From contig CM075862.1 of assembly GCA_037975125.1 (NCBI GenBank), positions 13,041,625 through 13,105,624 of the forward strand: 64,000 nucleotides of DNA, given 5' to 3'. Below are positions 48,346-63,822 of the stretch, in pieces; position 1 is the stretch's first letter, and each line of letters starts with the position of its first letter. Under the pieces are notes generated by a model. It searched no databases. It was given only the letters and a program-made list of their open reading frames with translations, and was not told the DNA's origin. A program made the position numbers and the translations under genes. This stretch comes from Latrodectus hesperus (Eukaryota > Arthropoda > Arachnida > Araneae > Theridiidae).

Positions 48346-50522
48346 CCATAGGAAAGCATTTAAAATCTGCATTTTCCGTTGTTGCTGAGGCGCGATAATT
48401 ATTTCAAATTTTTATGTCATGTTCTTCGATTTAGGAAGTAAGTATACTGAGATGTTTTAAAGTAAATTCAGAATAAGAACTCTTTCAAAAAATATTAATT
48501 CATCGGTCGCGATGTGGATATTGTTGACGAACGAGTGAAGTAAAAAATTTTGTCGGACGAAAAATACAAAATTTTAAAGGAAAAAAATATGAGTTACAGA
48601 ATTAAGAATAGTTTTAATCTTTATCTGTGTAATTTATGACAATAAATTCTACGAAACTGTTAGCTTTGCCATGAAATACAACAAAGCATTACTGTAGCAT
48701 TTCACATGAGACTAGGTATGGTTTTAACATAAGAGCCTCTATTATTTAACAAATTTGTCTTGTAATGAAGCGTAAAATATCTACAGTATTTATAAACACG
48801 AGTAAATTGTTATTTCGTTTAAAAAACATAAGAATATGAAATTCTTGATGACAAAAGCAACGCACATTTAACTACTATCTTCTGTTTAATGTGTAAAATA
48901 ATTACTATGCAATGTATTTATTTCATAATTTGTTTTATCAAATTTATATAGTAACTAATGAATAATATGTAAATTATGTAACTATTTGTGTGTTACTAAT
49001 ACAATGAACTTCATTTCTTTGATCAGTGCCTGTAAAGTACAATAATTCCCATATTTAAAAAATATACGCCAGTTTTTTTAATAAAATTTCAAACATTTTT
49101 TTATTAAGTTGCACAATAGTGCAATTGAAAATATTAAAAAAAATAGTTGTAGTTAATATACTCTGTAACTTAAGCATAAAATGCTGACGTTTTTTATTAA
49201 TAATGTTTTTTCTTATTAGTATACAATATTTCATATAGTATTTAAATTTAATTATTTATATAAATGTTAATATTTTGAAGTTTACTTCATGATTTTATAG
49301 TATAATTATGAATACTTAGTGGATATGTATTAATAAGTGCAAGTTTTCGTTAAATTTTTACTAGTATTTAAAAAGTATACAATTTAGAAAAAAAATTTAT
49401 ATCATGTGTTGAATGATTTTTTTTTTAAGTATTGCATTAAATGCAGACATATTAGGATATTGTTTACTTTAAAAGTCTTCATGAAAAATATCTTAGTTTG
49501 AGTTACAATATTTTTAACATTGAATAAATGAACTAATAAAAAGCGTATACCTAAAATATATATTACTTTGTAGAAAAGAGTTCGGCATACTTTTATATTC
49601 CTGGATATATTATAGATCTCCTCCTCTGTCAGAACTGCTATGTAATTAAAGACACTGGGAAACTCCAATGGACGATTTTTTTATGTGTAATTACTTTGGC
49701 GAGGAATTTTATTTCTAATTTTACATTTTAAAGCCACAATATACGTATCCATTTAAAATCATCAATATAAATTTATGTGTTATTTTAGTCAAACTGATAA
49801 CTTACCAAGAATATAATTTTTAAATATACTAAATGAGAAGCATGAACAAATTAGGCCTTTTTGTCAGGTTTTGCGCCAAAGTCTTATGCACACTTATTGT
49901 AAATTTTGTTAGCTATCATTTCTCGAGATAAGTAAAATGAAAATTTTTAGTTTCGTAAAAACAGGACGCAAATGATAAGCGTATGATAATGATAAAATAA
50001 AGCTTAAAAAGCTAACAAAAATGAATAAAAAATAAAATCATGAAAAAATAGAAGTTTACAAAATCAGATGGAAATACGCTAATGCCAGAATAAATATATT
50101 AGTCACGCTGTTTACCTATCAAGAAAAATAATTCGATGAGATAAAATGACAGTTTATATTCTCAAAGTTTATAATTTTTATAGGAAGTTAAAATCTTTGG
50201 AACTTTTAATACTATCCAAATTTGTGTGGAACCTTTAAATAGAGTTGTAAAACTTCATACAACCATTCAATGATGAAATAATTAAAAAAAGTTTCTAACA
50301 AACTCAAAATTTTTTTTCAGTCGTAGATAACAGAAAACTTGATTTAAATGTAAGTGTTTTTGTAGAGAATCGGTTTAGAGTTGCCGTAAAAATGCAATTT
50401 TTTCTCATATTGTGTGTTAATTTTTTTACATTATCTTTTCTTTGTGTTTCTTAAGAGATGTTTATAAATTTATGAAAAACATTTTATACTGAAATTAACA
50501 TAGAATTTCCGCACTGTGCATT
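48346..50522. other. AT-rich non-coding stretch, nothing recognisable
   Basis: Very AT-rich with homopolymers. No SINE landmark, hairpin above 8 bp, or credible frame was found. Confidence 0.5.
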
Positions 50523-50600
50523 GTCTTCCATGTGAAATGATACCTCTGGGTGAGAGCAAGCCAAGTCTGGGGAGCTTCTACTAGGTCCCATCTTCTAAAT
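50523..50600 (+). mobile_element. SINE family C, 3' fragment (copy 5)
   Basis: TCTTCCATGTGAAATGATAC, CTCTGGGTGAGAGCAAGCC and GGGGAGCTTCTACTAGGTCC match the core-to-tail part of family C. The tRNA head is absent. Confidence 0.65.
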
Positions 50601-50751
50601 TACTCAGACTTATTTTTTGGACGACGATGTCACACACCCACTGGCTGCCCCACTCTATGAGGCTTCCGCCCCTTGTAATCCTGGAAATGGGAAATCCTAA
50701 TAACGGGCATTATACAAGAACTAATTCCGAATTCATGCAATTTCGCGTTGA

Positions 50752-50758
<7 letters not shown>

Positions 50759-50831
<73 letters not shown>
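50759..50831. repeat. (AT)n microsatellite, about 73 bp
   Basis: An uninterrupted AT array ending in AAATAAATTTATG. The opposing YIYIYI frames are translations of the array. Confidence 0.95.
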
Positions 50832-50838
<7 letters not shown>

Positions 50839-52444
50839 TTATGTATCGACCTGAAGGCCTGGATTACAAAACTTGTGTTTATCATGCACAAAGTGTTATT
50901 ACTTCTGAAACGTATCTGCTCTCTTAACAAAAATTTAATTACTTTCCTAATTTTCTTCACCCAGTGTAATTTATTTTTCAACATTCTTACTTTTATATGA
51001 ATGAATATTTTTAAATTACTTAATATATTTTACTGAATAATTTAATATTATTTTAGGCATTCTCGTGCTCATGATTGCGGTAGTAAAATGAATTTCATTT
51101 CCTGATTGCTAAAATACTAGATTCTGTTTCCTCTGAATGTTTTATTTTTTTATTTATTTATTTATTTATTTATTTATTTTTTTGCTTTCTTTTGCCATCA
51201 GTGTTGAATTTATTGAACCGTGACTACAAAATCCTGTTTTTAGTTTATTTCAATGTCGAATAAGGTAATAACATAAAAGAATAGTCTCTATATTTTTTTG
51301 TTTTTATGGTTGGGAATCATTTGTATCATCGAATAATACACATTACGACTACGTTTTTTCAGAATGGATTTTTTATTTATGCATTGAATAATCTGTTCTC
51401 CAATTTTCATATAATTAGTACCGTTGTTTTAATTTATTAACTATTTTATATTTCGTAAGGAAATACATTTAATTAGGTTTGCTTTCTTACCTTTTATACT
51501 GAAAAATGTCACCCTTACTTAATAACATCATTATATGAATTCACATATAGTATTCCATATATATATGTAGATAAATGTGCGTTTGTTTTTTAAACTATCA
51601 AAATTTCTTAAATGTTTTTAATGATTGTGAATGGCTTAATTTAAATATCTGTTATGTGATATTATATATTCATATATTTGAATTCATATATTTTATGACA
51701 GAAATAATGCCAAGAATTTCATCGGTAATTAACCGAGGATCCTACATTTTTTTTGAAGAGGACTTGGTGTGCTGTGGCATATGGAGTGTGGTTTTTGACC
51801 CATTTGCCATGATCCATTTCCAATGCCTTATAACTTAGTAACAATGGTTTAAAGGCGTCCATCCAGTGCCGGCATTTCCTCCGCCTGCCTTTTCCAGTTC
51901 ATCAGCAATTCTAAACCGAAAACTGCCCATTGCTGATTCACATCCGGCCCTAACGATAGAGATTACCATTCTGAATATAATGATAGAGCGCGCAGATACA
52001 TATATATATAAATACATGCGTATGTGCAGCATGGACGCGCCGTGTAAAGGGGTTAACAGGTAACGCTTTGTGGGGGCGGAGGGGGCTTATGTCGGACGTT
52101 GAGGGGCTTTGATTTATGGAAGGGCTGGTGGTGGGAGTGGAGGGTGTATGCATGGCCGGAGAAGGCGGGTCCATTCCCGTGTGCGGTCATTCGTGGCAAC
52201 TGGCTATTGGGGCTCTGCTCTCACATCAGCCCGTAATCAGGGCTTCGCTTGACCACGAGAACTGATCTTGATGATGTTTGAGCGCCGGGGATGGATGTCC
52301 GTATATTAACGCGCGGAGCAGCTTAAGGCACGTTCCTGACGCAAATGCATGCTGCCTGGCCGCTTATGGGGGGGGGGTCAGAAAATAGTCTCTTCACCTT
52401 TTTCTTTTATTCTGACGTTGAATGGTAGCCATGCGAGTGGTCAC
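50832..52444. other. Non-coding stretch ending in a GC-rich island
   Basis: A (TTTA)n run lies at 51148-51180. From about 51840 to 52400 the sequence is GC-rich, with G-runs, GCGCGCAG, TATTAACGCGCGGAGC and G8-9 at about 52369. Short overlapping frames on both strands lack domains. It is a possible regulatory island. Confidence 0.4.
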
Positions 52445-55964
<3,520 letters not shown>

Positions 55965-56090
55965 AATTTCCGGACACTGGGGCCTTTCGTTCATGTGTTC
56001 GATTCTCACCTCGGGTGTGCGTGATTCGTTGCTGGAAAATTATTTTAATCTCGTGCGCATGATCGTTGAAGAATAGACAAAACAATCTCC
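55965..56090 (+). mobile_element. SINE family A, degraded (copy 11)
   Basis: GGGGCCTTTCGTTCATG, B-box remnant GTGTTCGATTCTCACC near 55996, CTCGGGTGTGCGTGATTCG, AATCTCGTGCGCATGATCG and TTGAAGAATAGACAAAAC follow family order. Confidence 0.6.
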
Positions 56091-57794
56091 CGACCTGTTT
56101 ATTTGCTACCCAAACGAAACCTGATGGAAGACAAGGAAATGTTTTTCAACGAGTGTTTGTGTCTGCTTCTTTCAAATCTAAGAATGGTGAAGCTTTAAAT
56201 GCAGTTGTTGTGGATTTTCTGTGTTAACTTCCTAACTTTAGAACCCATCGTCGAGCTCAACAGCTATTTCATTTCTAGGAGTGTTTTGTTTTGGGGAATA
56301 GGAAGTACTTGAAGTAAAAACGCCGAAAAATAAAAACCCACTCCTCTTGGAAACAGGCCGCAGTGGGGTGGAGGAGGGAGATTTCGTTGTCAATTTTTGA
56401 TGTCCGCACGCGTCCTGCTCTGGACTGTGGGCAGGAACCGTTGAAATGCTCTTTTATACGGCTCGCCGTTTGGACTCGCAGCTCTGCAATTGCAGTTTTG
56501 ATAAGATTAGGGGCTGTATGGGTCTATCACCACCTAGGCACGTGCCTACCTGGGCGGCGAGTGTTAATGGTGCTCCAGGGATGGTGCGCCCCATCCTATC
56601 CTGCTAATGTCCTTTAAGCGTAATGTCCGAACAGGAAGACGGGCCCAGATTGCGGAACAGGAAGTGGCGGCCAGCTCAGGGGCTTAGAAATTTCTCTTCC
56701 CTGCTGTGGCAGTGAGGCTCTGAATTTTACACCCACTTTAATTGGGGAGAGGCTTGCCATTCACAAATGCGTAATGACGCACAGTGATACATTATCGCCC
56801 AGGCTGTTTAGACCTTTTTTCATGCTTTTTTACCATTGGAGAATAATGATGACATCTATTTTAAAATTCAGCACATTTTGCGGAATTCTTTAGTGGGTAG
56901 TACAAAGGTTTTTATCACTTAAATTTAATTGCTGTTATTAACAAGATTTTTCCTTTGAAGCAATGAGCTTTATTTTGTTGATATTAAACCACGTCAATTA
57001 AAGTGTTCACGTGGTGGGAAAGGAATGATATTGATGTACAGATGTTCAAAATGATATTCTTTTTGATAAATTTCTTTGATACCAAGATTACAGTAATCAA
57101 TTGGTTGACATGACAAAACGTTTCTTATCCCTTTCTAAATACTTCACTGAATAAATGTTTGTATTTATTAACGCTAAGAAATAAAAAATATATTTCATAA
57201 TTTTGTGATGTTTGTCTCAATAATTTTTTTTTCAATGCTAAAGAGAAAATTTGGAAAACAAAATTTTCTTTGATACGTATTTATCCAGTAGCGATGACTT
57301 AATTGCGCTCAATTTGCACTATTCGTACAGAAATATTTTATTGCTTTTCATCATCTTACAATTTTTAACTAAACACAATTAATTACTCGCGAATTATAAC
57401 GGCTTTGCATTTGGAAAGAAGGTTAAGCCACTCGCTTAAACAGTGGAAACTTTGTGTGGGCTTGTTTTGTAGGATTTGCTTCAGGTAGACCCATCTGTTG
57501 TTGTGAATTAGTGTTTTCCAGATTTTCTCATTTGTGACTCAGAAATAGAATCTTTTTTCATTTTCGAAAACATATTTTAAATGGAAGCATGCAATACCAA
57601 ACAGTTGTTACAATTGCATGTGGTAAGTAACACGAGGATGCCCATGAAGGTTCGAGATCAAACCAGTGCATTGCCAACAGCCTGATGAGTGTAAGGTGTT
57701 CTAAGGCATTTTAATGGCCATTTCGTAAATTGACTTCTGGGGTGGCTTTTCATAGATTGTGGCCTTATTTGTGTATCGCAAGAGAGTTAACCAG
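56091..57794. other. Non-coding stretch with a GC-rich island
   Basis: The island at about 56330-56780 contains the palindrome TAGGCACGTGCCTA (56535-56548). CACGTGGTGGGAAAGG lies at about 57009. An isolated GGTTCGAGATC word lies near 57650. No gene is supported. Confidence 0.45.
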
Positions 57795-57925
57795 AAAATT
57801 TTTGATAACACCCCCGCCATGACAGAAGGCAAATATCCATTGCGCATTCCTTAGTACTGACTGAAATCGAACCCGGAAGCTAACTTTCTGAAAAATGTCC
57901 TGCCTCCTAAACCTTCTGAAGCGTT
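57795..57925 (-). mobile_element. SINE family C, 5' part (copy 7)
   Basis: On the minus strand, a head GGTTTAGGAGGCAGGACATT is followed by B box GGGTTCGATTT (about 57863-57875) and later CTGTCATGGCGGGGGTGTTA. The last matches the GGCGGCAGGGGTATG landmark of the best copy. Confidence 0.6.
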
Positions 57926-57986
57926 TGAACATCACGTTCTTGTATTATTTTCCATAGTAAGCCATAGACATTTATCTCAAATGAGA

Positions 57987-58004
57987 AAACCTTGGAAAAC
58001 ACCC
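57987..58004. repeat. Target-site duplication (left) of SINE A copy 12
   Basis: AAACCTTGGAAAACACCC matches the right flank AAACTTTGGGAAATACCC (58140-58157) at 15 of 18 positions. All three differences are transitions. Confidence 0.75.
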
Positions 58005-58139
58005 GCCGAGCTGGCAGCTGAATGGTCTTGCCTTCGGTTCAATAGTTCGTGGGTTCGGAATCCACTTTAAACCGCAGGTCCCGGTCTAAATAGCCCTCGT
58101 GTGCATAAAATGACCATGGAGCGACTAACAAACCAAACC
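58005..58139 (+). mobile_element. SINE family A (copy 12) with internal deletion and TSD
   Basis: The ends are well kept: GCCGAGCTGGCAGCTGAATG at the start and GGAGCGACTAACAAACCAAA at the end. The middle runs TTCGTGGGTTCGGAATCCAC, so the segment from just after the B-box start to just before GGAATCCACTTTAAACC is missing. An 18-bp diverged TSD flanks the copy, so it inserted as a unit; the deletion came before or after. Confidence 0.85.
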
Positions 58140-58189
58140 AAACTTTGGGAAATACCCAAGCACACACTCTGACACATATCTATGCAGAA

Positions 58190-58296
58190 AGTAAACGTAT
58201 TACCCGCCGTCATTTGCTCAACAGTGACAGGTATTGAACTGACGAACCTTCATTCTGATGAGTGCTGTTCCATTACTGGCTCATCGTGAGACTTCT
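58190..58296 (-). mobile_element. SINE family C, 5' part (copy 8)
   Basis: On the minus strand, CACTCATCAGAATGAAGGTT is followed by CGTCAGTTCAATACCTGTC (B-box remnant), then GTTGAGCAAATGACGGCGGG. This parallels GTTCACTAATGGCGGCAGGG in the best copy. Confidence 0.6.
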
Positions 58297-60593
58297 GGAA
58301 GCTTATTTTAAATTGTGAATAAAAATTCACTATTTTGTTTTCATTCTATTTGTTAAATACGTTTTACTAAAAATTAATCCTGGACCACTTCAATAAGTTT
58401 TTAATGAGGTGTTTATACGATTCCTTTCATCGAGACCTGCGTTTGTTCTCTCATTATTAATGACCCATCCTCAAAATAGGCAAAAGTCATCGCACTTTCT
58501 TTACATCCAACAATAAGCTTTTGTTTTCCATTCCTGCCATTTAAGGAATCGCGAGTGTGAATCCCCCTTTGGCGCCACGCTCCGCTTAGCACCTCGAATC
58601 AAATTTGAAGAGAAAAAGCGGCGGCCCAGGAGAAGCTAACGAAGGAATCGGGAAAGGATTCCCTCACAATAAAAGGCTCTGCGGCCCCAGAGAGAGAAAA
58701 TGCAATCAAAAGTGGCGCTACGTGTGTACCGTCGCCATCTATAGCATCACGTAGCCACTGAGCGATCGAGTTTTCTCTAAAGATTCCAATCAAAACTACC
58801 AGAGAGCGGGATCACGTTTCTCTTTCACACACACACACAGGTCGGGGGCGGCGGGGGAGGGCTAAATAAATCAGCCATTGACCAAACCGCCCGTTATTGT
58901 TTAAAAGCCATTTCGTGTTAGTCGGGACTCTCGTGTTAGCGGAGTCTTTTCCAGCGCTCCTCCTTCTTTATTCTGGAGAGAGGATATAAAAGATTTTTCT
59001 CTCTCCTTGTTTTCGGGATGGGGAAAGTATTCCCGGAGTTTTCCGGGAAATCGTGTCCCACTCCTGTTGACGCTCAGGACATTTATGGCAGCGGAAATTG
59101 ACTCTGCAGTGGATTTTGTTGATAACAGCTCTTGTTTATTAATGCTTGCTTTTAATCGGTTTGTTTCCAGTAAGAGCACTCGAATGTATCAAATCAGAAC
59201 TTGTTTATGGCTCTAAAATTACATACATATCTTAAAATTTAGTTTTAAAAAAATGAAAGTTAACAGTAATAATAAAACAGCTAGAAAAAAAGCACTCTTT
59301 TCTCAGAGTCTAAGAAATAAGTAAATACAGGAATACAAATATTAACAAAAATCCAAGAAATGCAGCATTGAGGAACTTGAATCCAACTGGAATATTTGAT
59401 TGAATTTATTTAAATTAGCCTTTATTCCAATTTAAACTTTCAACATATGCATAGCTATATTTTATAATATTAAAATAATCTATATAAAGTAAACCTCTCA
59501 GCCCATGCATTATTATGTATAATACTTAAGTTATGAATATTTTAAAGTAACGAATGTAAAAGGTTTTGTGAATATAGAATTGAAATCGTTTTTTATTGTA
59601 GCTTCAGGCTTATTTATGCTTTTGGAGTAAGTAATTACCATTCTTTAATCTCGTTTACTGTTCCCATTACCTTTGATCAATATTTATCTTTTTGCTGTCA
59701 TCATTTAGAAATGTAATTGAAAAATAGGATGCGTATATAGTTGATAATAGTTAGGATAAAATTAAATATCAATATTTATATTGAATATACTGGGATATCA
59801 GCACATCTTAAGAAATGTTTAATAAGAATCCTGGAAAGTTTGAAATTTCTGAAATCTGTATGAACCACAATGAGTACCAATGAAGGTTAATTATACAGTC
59901 ATGTGACATTGAAGTAATAACTTATTGTTGCGTCATTGAAATTGAGATAAAATAAATATATGCACCATTGAAATATAAAATTCATTGTATATCTTTTTTC
60001 AATTATATGTATTATTTGTTTATTGTTGTATATATATATATATTTGACCCTAAAAATATTAAATGCAGTGTGTTGTTACATTTTCGTATTTAAATATTTT
60101 TGATTAAAAATCATTTAAAAATTGATTTAAAATTTATTCGAACTTTATTAATTTCTCGAAATAAGGACTTAAATTTATTATGGATAACAAAATTATATCA
60201 TTATATTTTTATTGTGTTATGGAAGTCATGAATTCATTTTACTCATTTTTTTTTCCTTTCCTTTTTAGGTAAGCAGTATTTTTCTTAAGGAATAAAAACT
60301 TGGGAATAAAATGTAAGATGAAAATAATGAGGTACTATTGAAATGTTTACTTATTATTCATTCGATATATATTTTTATTTATTTATTTTTTGTCATCTCG
60401 TTTTGTTACATTCTCATGATGTAATAACAAAATTATTTGCGTTCCTGTTTACTTCTTTGTCTTTTGGAAGATATTTTTAAAATCCAGTCACTTTGACTAT
60501 TTCCTTTTTTTTCTGTATTACAAGGGTAAGATTTGATGGTTGTTTGTGTATAGGGGGTGTCTAATGGATTTGCCCGAAATTGAATCCTGGTAA
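58297..60593. other. Non-coding stretch with a GC-rich island at 58500-59110
   Basis: The island has a (CA)n run (58826-58839), GTCGGGGGCGGCGGGGGAGG, a TATAAAAG word (58985-58992) and a TTCCCGGA/TCCGGGAA palindrome (59030-59049). Short frames on both strands lack domains. After about 59220 the sequence is AT-rich and empty, with a short TA run at 60029-60043. Confidence 0.45.
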
Positions 60594-60765
60594 TTTAGAG
60601 AATGATTAGCGCTCTGGCCTTCGATTCAGTAGTTCATGAGTTCGAATCTTCCGCTGGCCAGGATGGACGATGTTTGTAGTGGTTTAAAATTCACCTTAAA
60701 CATTTGGCCCCGATCTAATTATCTGTCGTGCGAAAAAAGGCAAACCAATCAACCAGTCTCATAGT
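60594..60765 (+). mobile_element. SINE family A (copy 13)
   Basis: ATGATTAGCGCTCTGGCC, TTCGATTCAGTAGTTCATG, and B box GAGTTCGAATCTT (60638-60650). GATGTTTGTAGTGGTTTAAA, CCTTAAACATTTGGCCCCG, ATCTAATTATCTGTCGTGCG and a CAAACCAATCAACCAG tail follow. This is a near-complete copy. Confidence 0.85.
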
Positions 60766-60769
60766 TTAG

Positions 60770-60976
60770 AAGTTGATACAAAACAGGAGATGATACAAAT
60801 GTGACATGCTACCTCCAGTGGTGTAATTTCAATTGAAAGACATTGTCACCACGAGCTAATTTGTGTATCTTGTTTGCCATTGTTGAACATGGTGGTCTTT
60901 TATTTTCCCCGGTATCGAGTACGCAAACTTCCATCAACGACAACGATACTTTATCTCACCCCACTAGCGCCCTGAC
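60770..60976 (-). mobile_element. SINE family C (copy 6)
   Basis: The plus strand shows ATGCTACCTCCAGTGGTGTA, ATTTCAATTGAAAGACATTG, TCACCACGAGCTAATTTG and a tRNA-like head region ending in CACTAGCGCCCTGACA. This is the reverse complement of the family C order. The B box is decayed (about 60911-60925). It lies within a few bases of the preceding family A copy. Confidence 0.65.
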
Positions 60977-60981
60977 ATTTA

Positions 60982-60983
<2 letters not shown>

Positions 60984-61039
<56 letters not shown>
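60984..61039. repeat. (AT)n microsatellite, about 56 bp
   Basis: The array lies between a minus-strand family C head and a plus-strand family A fragment, possibly having replaced the missing head of the latter. Confidence 0.95.
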
Positions 61040-61042
<3 letters not shown>

Positions 61043-61160
61043 CAGTTCGTGAGTTGGATTCCCTTCTCGAATGTGGATCCTTGTTCAAAATATACTTTAA
61101 ACTGTGAGTGCATATTGAACTATCCCTTGAAATGACTTGGGCAATAACGCTTAAAAAACG
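61040..61160 (+). mobile_element. SINE family A (copy 14), head replaced by (AT)n
   Basis: It begins directly after the array with CAGCAGTTCGTGAGTTGGAT (B box 61051-61063). CTCGAATGTGGATCCTTG, ATATACTTTAAACTGTGAG and a decayed tail CCTTGAAATGACTTGGGC follow. The first about 35 bases of the family are missing. Confidence 0.7.
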
Positions 61161-61749
61161 TGCACGCGTAAAAAATTTGCATATTTATGTTTATGGACTT
61201 CCGGTTTTCTTGTTTAAAAGTAAAATCTCTAAATAATTTCCTGTCTCAATTCTAAACATTTGTTAAGTGTTTAGTTATTTTCAGTTAATTAATAGTTCAG
61301 TTACTGGAATTATATGGTCCTAAAAATCAATAACATATGCGTTAATAGCGGATGCATCCATAATTATGTACTATTTAATGAATGAATTACAGTCCACATT
61401 TGAAATTTTGGACCATTGTCATTTGACGAGATGAACTTCTTAGCTGGTGCGTTATGACTGTTAAAGATTCTCAGCACAGATGTTTTTAATTTTATTGAGA
61501 ATCTTATTTGTTTCCTTGTTTTTATAGTTTGAGAGTTTAGAATTCAACTGTAGCAAGTCTTGTCAGATATTTGTTTTACAGTGTTATATCAAATGTGTAG
61601 TCTTTAGAAAAAACTTATTTTTTAACCATTTATTTTGAATCATCCCTTTCCTATACTGTAACGAAGACAAATTTTGTTTAACTTTTGGATGGAGCAGGAG
61701 GAGAATCGTAAACTTTTGGACTAAAACACTGCTCATTATGAAACGTCTT
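61161..61749. other. AT-rich non-coding stretch, nothing recognisable
   Basis: I see no repeat landmark or credible frame. Confidence 0.5.
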
Positions 61750-61759
61750 CGGTATTTTA

Positions 61760-61911
61760 GTCGCCAATCGGTTTAGACTCTTGGCTTCGATTCAACAACG
61801 CGTGGGTTCGAATCCCACCTTGGGCTTGATGTCTGTCATGGTTCGGAATCCACTTTAAACCGGTGTAATTAATACTCGGGCAAAAAATGATCGTTGAGCA
61901 ACAAACCAAAC
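61760..61911 (+). mobile_element. SINE family A (copy 15) with short TSD
   Basis: GTTTAGACTCTTGGCTTCG, B box GGGTTCGAATCCC (61804-61816), CACCTTGGGCTTGATGTC, GGTTCGGAATCCACTTTAAA, CAAAAAATGATCGTTGAGC and AACAAACCAAAC. The flanks CGGTATTTTA (61750-61759) and CGGAATTTTA (61912-61921) match at 9 of 10 positions. This is among the least diverged copies. Confidence 0.88.
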
Positions 61912-63205
61912 CGGAATTTTACCGAGTTTGATATATAACACTGCATATCTTGAGAAAAGTATGCTTAGGCCATGATCATTTTTTATATCAATGGGTTACA
62001 GTATAATTTTCATATTTTGGAGCAGTGTGCTCTCGACTAAAGTTAAAGATGATCGTCCCTATTTTAATGTATGCTGAAATGATCAAATTTTAATGAATGA
62101 CTTAATTTTTCCATTGAAGTATTTCCAATTTCTGTGATTGTTATGACTGTTCCTGGATTAGCTAACAAAGCTGAACAGTCCCCATAAATTCAAAAATATA
62201 CAAAATGTTTTGAAACAATAGAGACTTTTGAATAACCTCGTCCTTTTTAAAATCCAAGTAAACTAAAACATGGGCCATGGTCACCCTGTCCACCCCACTC
62301 TCATGGCACTTGGGGAAGATCTTTTGCCCCTGCTGGAAAGAGACGTGTCAACTCCTGAGGCGAGAGAAAGCTGTTTCTTCTTTTTCTTCTAATTTTTTTT
62401 TCATTCCAATTTTTAAACTACTGAAATCCAACGTTGATAAGAAAATAAATAATATAATTGGGAATATTTTGAAATTAGAAGTTTATTTTAGAGAGTAGGG
62501 CAAAGTTCACCATTATGTTCTTGTGCATTAACACAGGTTCCTGATTCTTTCCAAATGCTATTGGAGTTCACTGAAACCCATCGCGCTCGTATTGCTTCCT
62601 TTTTTCGATACTCCTTCTGCAAAAGGTACCTGTCCCGGCCACCCATTGCCGATACTCCCCCGCCCCTTCCCATTTTTCAACAATATCGTAAATGCATGAA
62701 AGGGGCTCCGAAATATTTAGTACGAGATCGATTTCTATATAAAACACTCGTTTCGTGTTAAGTGCGTAATTTCCTTGAAGAGTTTTCTTTAAAAAAAAAT
62801 CATTTTCGAAGATTTTGGTTCCTGCACCAATCTTTGCCTGCGCGCTCCTCTGTGTCCACCTTTTTTTCCTTCTTTACTCATTCAGTGCATAGAAAAGCAG
62901 GAATTATGCTTTTTCCTCCCTGCACTCTTTCAAACCTTCCTTATCGATGCAGGGACGTATCGATTTCTCAATCAGTATCGGGAATCGTTTAAACGGTTGC
63001 TAACGATATTTTGAAACTGAGTCTCCGGATCTGTGCGATAAAAGCTTCGACAACACAGCTCTAGAATTGCATCGCGATTTTTTCTCCCTCTTCCTTCCAC
63101 TTGCCGTTCTAGCAATTTTTTTCCATTTTCATAGATATTTCAATATTTTGCCATCTTTGCCGCATTTTAGTCGCACTTTTTTAAAACTTTAATACAATTT
63201 AGGTG

Positions 63206-63208
<3 letters not shown>
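61912..63208. other. Non-coding stretch with moderately GC-richer patches
   Basis: Patches at about 62230-62400 and 62500-63000 carry short frames on both strands without domains. Nothing in them is specific enough to call. Confidence 0.45.

Positions 63209-63281
<73 letters not shown>
63209..63281. repeat. (TA)n microsatellite, about 73 bp
   Basis: The left border of the minisatellite at 63282-63509. Confidence 0.95.
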
Positions 63282-63285
<4 letters not shown>

Positions 63286-63507
63286 ATAGTATAATTTATA
63301 AAATATACAATGAATACAATGAAACAAAATACAATGAAAAATGCCAAATGGAAAATAGTACATTGAAAAATTAAATGCCAAAAGTAGAATATCAAATGGA
63401 AGACAACACATTGAAATATTAAAGCATTGAAATAGTAAATGGAAAACAATATATTGAAATATCAAATGGAAAATAACACATTGAAAAGAATACAATGAAA
63501 AAAACAA

Positions 63508-63509
<2 letters not shown>
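63282..63509. repeat. Degenerate minisatellite between two (TA)n arrays
   Basis: Two words alternate: CAAATGGAAAA or TAAATGGAAAA, and ACATTGAAATAT or its variants. The basic unit is about 25-30 bp. Copies can be followed near 63348, 63396, 63436 and 63464. Outer parts use shorter ACAATGAA units. The repeated F/H/I-rich antisense frames across it are translations of the array. Confidence 0.75.

Positions 63510-63569
<60 letters not shown>
63510..63569. repeat. (AT)n microsatellite, about 60 bp
   Basis: The right border of the minisatellite. Confidence 0.95.
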
Positions 63570-63572
<3 letters not shown>

Positions 63573-63667
63573 AAATTGACTTGTATTACAAGGCAAATGT
63601 AGTTTTGAAATTTCGGTTTGAAAGCAATTATTGTATGAAATATATTAATTTATGTAGTTAAGTAGAT

Positions 63668-63822
63668 CAGTAACTAGGTCTTTGATCTTCCGTTCAGAGA
63701 GTTGTGAATTGGGTTCCTATCTCCTTCGTGCATGTTGCAAGAAATACAGAATTTACTTTGATTTTCGAACGTATGGATCGAATTAATTCTCTATTCCGTA
63801 AAAGTGACCATACAGCGAAAAG
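63668..63822 (+). mobile_element. SINE family A, strongly degraded (copy 16)
   Basis: CTTTGATCTTCCGTTCAGAG, GTTGTGAATTGGGTTCCTAT, CTTCGTGCATGTTGC, CAGAATTTACTTTGATTTTC and AAAAGTGACCATACAGCGAA keep the family order with many substitutions. Confidence 0.5.

Noticed and set aside
63282..63509. CRISPR-like array of regularly spaced repeats
   Set aside because: The repeats are degenerate and directly adjacent without unique spacers, and the genome is eukaryotic; it is a minisatellite.
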